Origin: Cardiobacterium valvarum
GTDB taxonomy: Bacteria > Pseudomonadota > Gammaproteobacteria > Cardiobacteriales > Cardiobacteriaceae
NCBI RefSeq assembly: GCF_900460955.1
Contig: NZ_UFUW01000001.1
Span: forward strand, 868,001-932,000
Direction of reading: 5' to 3'
DNA: 64,000 bases
Position 1 is the stretch's first letter. Each line of letters opens with the position of its first letter. Shown in pieces: positions 59,503-64,000 of this stretch. Both the position numbers and the translations under genes were made by a program. The notes beneath the pieces are model-generated. The model was not told where the DNA came from and searched no databases. It was given only the letters and a program-made list of their open reading frames with translations.

Positions 59503-61560
59503 ATGAATCTGTTTTCACGTTTTTTGCAGCGACCCGTATTTTGGGTCGTGCTGGCATTCGCGGCGTTTTTGCTGCTGCCGTCTTTTGCCCTCGATTATGG
59601 GCTGTTTGAGGCGACGCGCGATGAGCGTCTCGCCGCGATGGGCTGGCGTTCGCTCAATGTGAGCTGGCTATGGTTCGCGCCGCTCGCCGGTTTCCTGCTT
59701 TTGCCCGCGCTCAAGCTCGCACCTGCCGTGCAGGCCAAGAGTGAGCTGGCGCTTGCCGCTGTTATCACCGCGCTGGTCGTCATCAGTGCCGATCTGCGTC
59801 ATGTCTCGCTGGGCTATGCGGTAATTGGCCTCGCCCTGGCGCTGATTGCGCTGGCGACCCTCGCGCTTGCCCGCTTGAAGGTGTTGCAAGGCGACAAGTT
59901 CATCATCGCGTCGCTGCTCTTAATCATTTTGCTAATCGCACTTTTCATCGTCTTCCCGACGATCGCCATTTTCAAGGCGATGTTTTATGACGAAAGCGGC
60001 GCGTTCGTGCCCGGTCAGGTGCTCGATATTCTGGGGCGCAGCTATATCGTGCGCGTCATCGGCAATTCGCTGATGCTCTCCGGCTTTGTCGGCCTGATGT
60101 CCACGCTGTTCGGTCTCGCTTTTGCGCTTTATACGACGCGGATTGCCCGCCGCACTGCCTTTGTCGGCAAGATTTTCTCGATTCTGCCGATTGTCACGCC
60201 GCCGTTTGTGGTCGGCCTCGGTGTGACGCTGATGCTGGGCCGTTCCGGTTATGTCACGGAATGGCTGATGCACCTCGGCTTCACCAATACTAACTGGCTC
60301 TACGGTTTCAACGGTATCGCCATCGCGCAGATCCTCGCCTTCACCCCGCTTGCCTTCATGATTCTTGACGGTGCGCTGAAATCCATTCACCCGTCCATCG
60401 AGGAAGCGTCCTACACGCTGCGCGCCAACCGTTATCAGACGTTCTTCCAGATTATTTTCCCGCTGCTGCGTCCGGCGCTGGCCAACGCTTTCCTGCTGGT
60501 CTTCATCCAGTCGCTCGCCGATTTCAGTAACCCCTTGGTGCTCGGCGGCAGCTTCGACGTAATCGCCACGCAGATTTATTTCTACATCGCCGGTTCCCAG
60601 CTGGATTATGCCTCGGCCAGTACCCTCGGCACCATCCTGCTGCTGTTCTCGCTCGGTATCTTTATCGTGCAGTATTTGTGGATTGGCAACCGCTCTTACA
60701 TCACCGTTTCCGGCAAGTCCTATCGCGGCGAGGTGCAGGAACTGCCGCGCGGCCTGAAGAACACGATTACCGCGCTGCTCGCGGTGTGGGTGGTCTTCAA
60801 TATCGTCCTCTACGGCAGCATTTTCTACGGCAGCTTCACCGTGAACTGGGGTGTGGATTACACGCTCACCACGAAGAACTACGCCATGCTCTTCGGGCAG
60901 GGGCTGAGTGACGGTGCCTGGCCGTCCCTGATTAACACCCTGATTTACGCCGGCATCGCCGCTGTGCTCACCGCCCTGCTTGGCTTGCTGATTGCCTATA
61001 TCGTGGTGCGCAAACAGTTTCGCGGCAAGAAGGCGCTGGAATTCCTCACCATGCTCTGCTTCGCCATCCCCGGCACGGCAGCGGGCGTATCCTACATCCT
61101 CGCCTTCAATAACGCCCCGCTTTATCTCACCGGCACCGGCATCATCGTCATCATCTCGATGGTCATGCGTGACCTGCCGGTGGGGATGCGTGCCGCTATC
61201 GCCGGTCTCGGCCAGCTCGACAAATCGCTGGATGAAGCCTCGCTCTCGCTCAAAGGCAGCTCCTTCAAGACCATCCTCTACATCATCCTGCCGCTCTTGA
61301 AGCCCGCGCTACTCTCGGCGCTCGTGACCAGTTTCGTGAAAGCCATGACCACCGTCAGCGCCATCATCTTCCTGGTGACCGCCGACACGCGCGTCGCGAC
61401 GGCCTACATCCTGAACCGCGTCGAAGACGGCGAATACGGCATTGCCATCGCCTATGGCTCGATCCTGATTGTCGTCATGATGAGCATCATCCTCTTCTTC
61501 GACTGGATCATCGGCGACACCCGCATCGCCCGCTCGAAAGCCCGCCAACCCGCACAATAA
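59503..61560 (+). CDS. fbpB: Ferric iron ABC transporter, fused permease
   Basis: A 685-residue inner-membrane protein with about 14-15 membrane segments. It carries two copies of the ABC permease domain (about 190-390 and 485-680), each with an EAA loop: SIEEASYTLRANRYQTFFQIIFP in short form and SLDEASLSLKGSSFKTIL. The extra four N-terminal membrane segments match the AfuB-type permease. It passes iron from the binding proteins to the cytoplasm, powered by the next gene. GAGG precedes ATG 59503. Confidence 0.88.
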   Translation: MNLFSRFLQRPVFWVVLAFAAFLLLPSFALDYGLFEATRDERLAAMGWRSLNVSWLWFAPLAGFLLLPALKLAPAVQAKSELALAAVITALVVISADLRHVSLGYAVIGLALALIALATLALARLKVLQGDKFIIASLLLIILLIALFIVFPTIAIFKAMFYDESGAFVPGQVLDILGRSYIVRVIGNSLMLSGFVGLMSTLFGLAFALYTTRIARRTAFVGKIFSILPIVTPPFVVGLGVTLMLGRSGYVTEWLMHLGFTNTNWLYGFNGIAIAQILAFTPLAFMILDGALKSIHPSIEEASYTLRANRYQTFFQIIFPLLRPALANAFLLVFIQSLADFSNPLVLGGSFDVIATQIYFYIAGSQLDYASASTLGTILLLFSLGIFIVQYLWIGNRSYITVSGKSYRGEVQELPRGLKNTITALLAVWVVFNIVLYGSIFYGSFTVNWGVDYTLTTKNYAMLFGQGLSDGAWPSLINTLIYAGIAAVLTALLGLLIAYIVVRKQFRGKKALEFLTMLCFAIPGTAAGVSYILAFNNAPLYLTGTGIIVIISMVMRDLPVGMRAAIAGLGQLDKSLDEASLSLKGSSFKTILYIILPLLKPALLSALVTSFVKAMTTVSAIIFLVTADTRVATAYILNRVEDGEYGIAIAYGSILIVVMMSIILFFDWIIGDTRIARSKARQPAQ

Positions 61561-61569
61561 GAGATTCCC

Positions 61570-62628
61570 ATGAGTACAGAAAACAACGCCTTTCTCGTCC
61601 TGAAAAACGTCAGCAAGCGCTTCGGCAAGGCCGTCGTCATCGACAACCTCGACCTTAACATCGAGCGCGGCACCATGACCACCCTGCTTGGCCCCTCCGG
61701 TTGCGGCAAAACCACCATCCTGCGCCTCGTCGCCGGTCTCGAAAGCCCGACCTCCGGGCAAATCTGCATTGACGGCGAAGACGTCACCAAAGCCTCCATC
61801 CAGCATCGTGATATCTGTATCGTCTTCCAGTCCTACGCGCTCTTCCCGCACATGAGCATCGCCGATAACGTCGGCTACGGCCTGAAAATGCTGAACGTCG
61901 GCAAAGACGAACGCAAGCGCCGCATCGAAGAAGCCTTGGCGCTCGTGGATTTGGCCGGATTCGGCGAACGCTACGTCGACCAAATCTCCGGCGGCCAACA
62001 ACAACGCGTGGCCCTCGCCCGTGCCCTCGTTCTCAAGCCGAAAGTGCTGCTCTTCGACGAACCACTCTCCAATCTCGACGCCAACCTGCGCCGCAGCATG
62101 CGCGAAAAAATCCGCGAATTGCAACAAAGCCTCGGCATCACCTCGCTCTACGTCACCCACGACCAGAGCGAAGCCTTTGCCGTCTCCGACCAGGTCATCG
62201 TCATGGACAAAGGCCGCATCATGCAAAAAGCGAGCGCGCGCGAACTCTACCAGCGCCCCAACTCGCTTTTCCTCGCCAACTTCATGGGCGAATCCAGCAT
62301 CTTTACCGCCGAACTCGCCGGCAACCGCCTCACCGTGAACGGCTACAGCTTCGACCTGGCGGACGCGGCCGCCTTCGGCCTTAAAGACGGTGCCTGTCTC
62401 GTCGGCATCCGCCCCGAAGCCGTCACCCTCAAAGACACGGGCGAAGCGGCACAGCACTGCACCATCCAGAGCGCGGTGTACATGGGCAACCACTGGGAAA
62501 TCGTCGCCGACTGGCAGGGCAAACCGCTACTGGTGAACCTGAAGCCGGAAGAATTCCGCGAAGGCAGCCGCGAAGGCTACGTCCACCTTGCCCGCGCGGG
62601 CGTGTTCCTGCTGCCGCCGCAGGATTGA
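61570..62628 (+). CDS. fbpC: Ferric iron ABC transporter, ATP-binding protein
   Basis: A 352-residue ATPase of the FbpC/PotA size class. Walker A is GPSGCGKTT (41-49), signature ISGGQQQR (about 138-145), Walker [13 protein letters not shown] (about 158-169), then the switch histidine in YVTHDQSEA. The C-terminal 110 residues form a TOBE-type domain that may regulate activity. It lies nine bases after the permease. All catalytic residues are present. Confidence 0.9.
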   Translation: MSTENNAFLVLKNVSKRFGKAVVIDNLDLNIERGTMTTLLGPSGCGKTTILRLVAGLESPTSGQICIDGEDVTKASIQHRDICIVFQSYALFPHMSIADNVGYGLKMLNVGKDERKRRIEEALALVDLAGFGERYVDQISGGQQQRVALARALVLKPKVLLFDEPLSNLDANLRRSMREKIRELQQSLGITSLYVTHDQSEAFAVSDQVIVMDKGRIMQKASARELYQRPNSLFLANFMGESSIFTAELAGNRLTVNGYSFDLADAAAFGLKDGACLVGIRPEAVTLKDTGEAAQHCTIQSAVYMGNHWEIVADWQGKPLLVNLKPEEFREGSREGYVHLARAGVFLLPPQD

Positions 62629-62756
62629 TTAAGGTTGTCTTGGACAACCAGAGAAGTGGGGCAGTGCCTCCTTGCAGGTGCGGCAGGGTAGGGCGGGATT
62701 AACCCCCACGATGCCCTCCGCGCCCTCTTGGTGGGTTTGAGGCCTACCCTACAAAA

Positions 62757-62779
62757 CCAGCATTTATCCCGCTTGGCGT
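62757..62779 (+). repeat. Dispersed intergenic repeat copy
   Basis: CCAGCATTTATCCCGCTTGG, full match; the last copy seen in the window. Nearby (62687-62750) is another GTAGGG...CCTAC dyad. Confidence 0.6.
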
Positions 62780-62807
62780 GCCCTCAACCGAAGAATTGCA
62801 CAAAAGC

Positions 62808-62835
62808 AAAACCCCTCCGGCAAAGGAGGGGTTTT
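62808..62835. terminator. Terminator between fbpC and bacterioferritin genes
   Basis: AAAACCCCTCC (62808-62818) pairs with GGAGGGGTTTT (62825-62835), a bidirectional terminator for the two convergent units. Confidence 0.8.
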
Positions 62836-62855
62836 TGCTGCATGATTCGCTGAAA

Positions 62856-63338
62856 TCAGTGCGCGTCGTTGTCGCCGACCGCCTGTTGCAGATAATTCGC
62901 CTCGCCTATCTCGGCGATCAAATCCTGCTGCGTTTCCAGCCAGTCAATGTATTCCTCGACATCATCCAGCAGTTCTTCCACCAGCGTGCGGGAGACGAAA
63001 TCGCGCGCCTCGCCGAGCAGTTTCACCGCGTCACGCAAGTCACCATGCTGGGCATAGGCCGCTTGCAGGTCACAGGCAATCGCTTCCGCCACCGTCTCGC
63101 CGATGAAGAGCTTGCCGAGGTCTTGCAGGTTCGGCAGCCCTTCCAGCAGAAAAATGCGGGCGATAAGTTTGTCGGCGTTTTTCATGGCGCGGATGGATTG
63201 CTTGTACATGGTATGCCCGACGCTGTCGTAGCCCCAGTTGTTCAGCATCCGCGCGTGCAGGAAATACTGGTTGATGACGGTCAGCTCGTGCCTGAGCAGC
63301 TTGTTCAAGCAGGTGAGCACTTCGGGAGCAATCTGCAT
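62856..63338 (-). CDS. Bacterioferritin, haem-binding subunit lacking a ferroxidase centre
   Basis: A 160-residue bacterioferritin. It keeps Met52, the haem ligand, and Glu18. The other ferroxidase ligands of E. coli Bfr are replaced: Ala51, Asn54, Ala94, Val127 and Tyr130. It should therefore bind haem between subunits but not oxidise iron. It would need the upstream partner to build a working 24-mer. It follows that gene by nine bases with GGAGG between. Confidence 0.85.
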   Translation of the reverse strand: MQIAPEVLTCLNKLLRHELTVINQYFLHARMLNNWGYDSVGHTMYKQSIRAMKNADKLIARIFLLEGLPNLQDLGKLFIGETVAEAIACDLQAAYAQHGDLRDAVKLLGEARDFVSRTLVEELLDDVEEYIDWLETQQDLIAEIGEANYLQQAVGDNDAH

Positions 63339-63347
63339 GACGCCTCC

Positions 63348-63812
63348 TTAGAGCTGGCTTTGCAGGTAGTTCTGCAAGCCCATCTGCTCGATCTGGCGCA
63401 GTTGCTGTTCCAGCCAGTGCGCGTGGTCTTCCTCCGTATCTTTCAGCTGCTCAATCAGCATGTTACGGGTGACATAATCGTGATGCTGCTCGCAGAGGGC
63501 GATACCGGTTTTCAGATTGTCACGCACCGAATATTCCGCTTGCAGGTCGTTTTCCATCATCGATTTCACGTCGCTGCCAACGTTCAGCGGCGCCGGCACC
63601 ATGTTCGGCGTGCCACCCAGCATCAATACGCGCTTGATCATCTGCGTGGCATGCTCGGTTTCGTGCTCCATTTCGTGATGGTTGGCATCAAACAGCTTGG
63701 TGTAGCCCCATTCGTCGTACATGCGGGCGTGGATGAAATACTGGTCGCGTGCGCCGAGTTCGCCGGCAATCAGTTTGTTCAGATAAGCGATAACTTCTGG
63801 ATTTCCTTGCAT
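63348..63812 (-). CDS. Bacterioferritin, ferroxidase subunit lacking the haem ligand
   Basis: A 154-residue bacterioferritin with the full di-iron site: Glu18, Glu51, His54, Glu93 (equivalent to E. coli Glu94), Glu127 and His130. The haem ligand Met52 is Thr. It would oxidise and load Fe2+. With the next gene it makes a complementary pair, as described for alpha/beta bacterioferritins. ATG 63812 gives the family start MQGNPEVIAYLNKLI; a longer reading of 21 residues lacks support. CGGAG precedes it. Confidence 0.88.
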   Translation of the reverse strand: MQGNPEVIAYLNKLIAGELGARDQYFIHARMYDEWGYTKLFDANHHEMEHETEHATQMIKRVLMLGGTPNMVPAPLNVGSDVKSMMENDLQAEYSVRDNLKTGIALCEQHHDYVTRNMLIEQLKDTEEDHAHWLEQQLRQIEQMGLQNYLQSQL

Positions 63813-63847
63813 GGGATTTCTCCGGTAAATAAATAAAGGGGGGGCGA

Positions 63848-63875
63848 ATATTACGGGCGCGGCACACAGCGTCAA
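63848..63875 (-). promoter_or_regulatory. Promoter of the bacterioferritin operon
   Basis: On the - strand TTGACG (63875-63870) and TAATAT (63853-63848) are 16 bases apart. Transcription would start about 30 bases before the ATG. Confidence 0.6.
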
Positions 63876-64000
63876 ACAGAAATTTTGCTGTCATCTACCA
63901 GTTTTTGCAGGCAAGGCGTAACATATTGAAAAAACGTAATTATTTAACGCTGAGAAGAACTCTTCCCATTTGAATTCCAAATCATGATACGGATAAACAA

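Noticed and set aside
62784-63836. 352-codon + strand frame opposite the bacterioferritins
   Set aside because: It is a shadow of two well-supported - strand genes.

Overview
The window looks like the chromosome of a GC-rich (about 60%) fermentative gammaproteobacterium. Mannitol PTS, glycerol-3-phosphate uptake, heteropolymeric bacterioferritin and Neisseria-like repeat sequence would fit a Cardiobacterium-type organism. That assignment rests on gene content recalled from memory and is only a suggestion.

Bases 1 to about 24,450 are transposable (Mu-like) phage DNA, almost all read on the + strand. The order is unusual. Lysis, packaging, head, neck and tail-tube genes (67-12944) come first. 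A cluster of five hairpins (12979-13254) follows. Then comes an early region: repressor plus secreted nuclease on the - strand, Ner-like protein, MuA- and MuB-type transposition proteins, Gam, GemA-like and Mor-like proteins, and a Dam-type methylase (13287-24378). Absence of a sheath gene and the tail-tube type suggest a siphophage of the B3/D3112 kind. No tape-measure, tail-tip or fibre gene is present. A 427-bp gap inside the head operon carries three antisense tRNA-like elements. The phage DNA abuts a macro-domain gene that seems to have lost its 3' end.

From 24.4 to 64 kb the DNA is ordinary chromosome with signs of decay. It holds a carboxy-terminal protease beside a carA remnant, a glycosylase-HAD fusion with RNase D, the rpsF-rpsR-rplI operon, glpT, an IS630-type element with a likely -1 frameshift, glmS, and a chimera of two broken genes. 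It continues with a zinc/cadmium-type efflux gene divergent from its MerR regulator, mtlA-mtlD, a PerM-like permease with a hydrolase, an M48 lipoprotein protease, an OPT transporter and metK. The last part holds a lipoprotein / RecQ-phosphoribosyltransferase / DprA-like operon, a GlpQ-like phosphodiesterase, a Gfo/Idh/MocA oxidoreductase, and an iron block. The iron block has two tandem ferric-binding proteins, permease, ATPase and two complementary bacterioferritin subunits, so uptake and storage lie together.

A short dispersed repeat, core CAGYRTTTAYSCCGCTTGG, occurs about twenty times between 32.8 and 62.8 kb. All copies are intergenic and none lies in the phage DNA. It is the clearest genome-level structure not explained by genes. 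The least ordinary gene-level features are the tRNA-like array, the RecQ-PRTase/DprA operon and the hairpin-rich phage junction.
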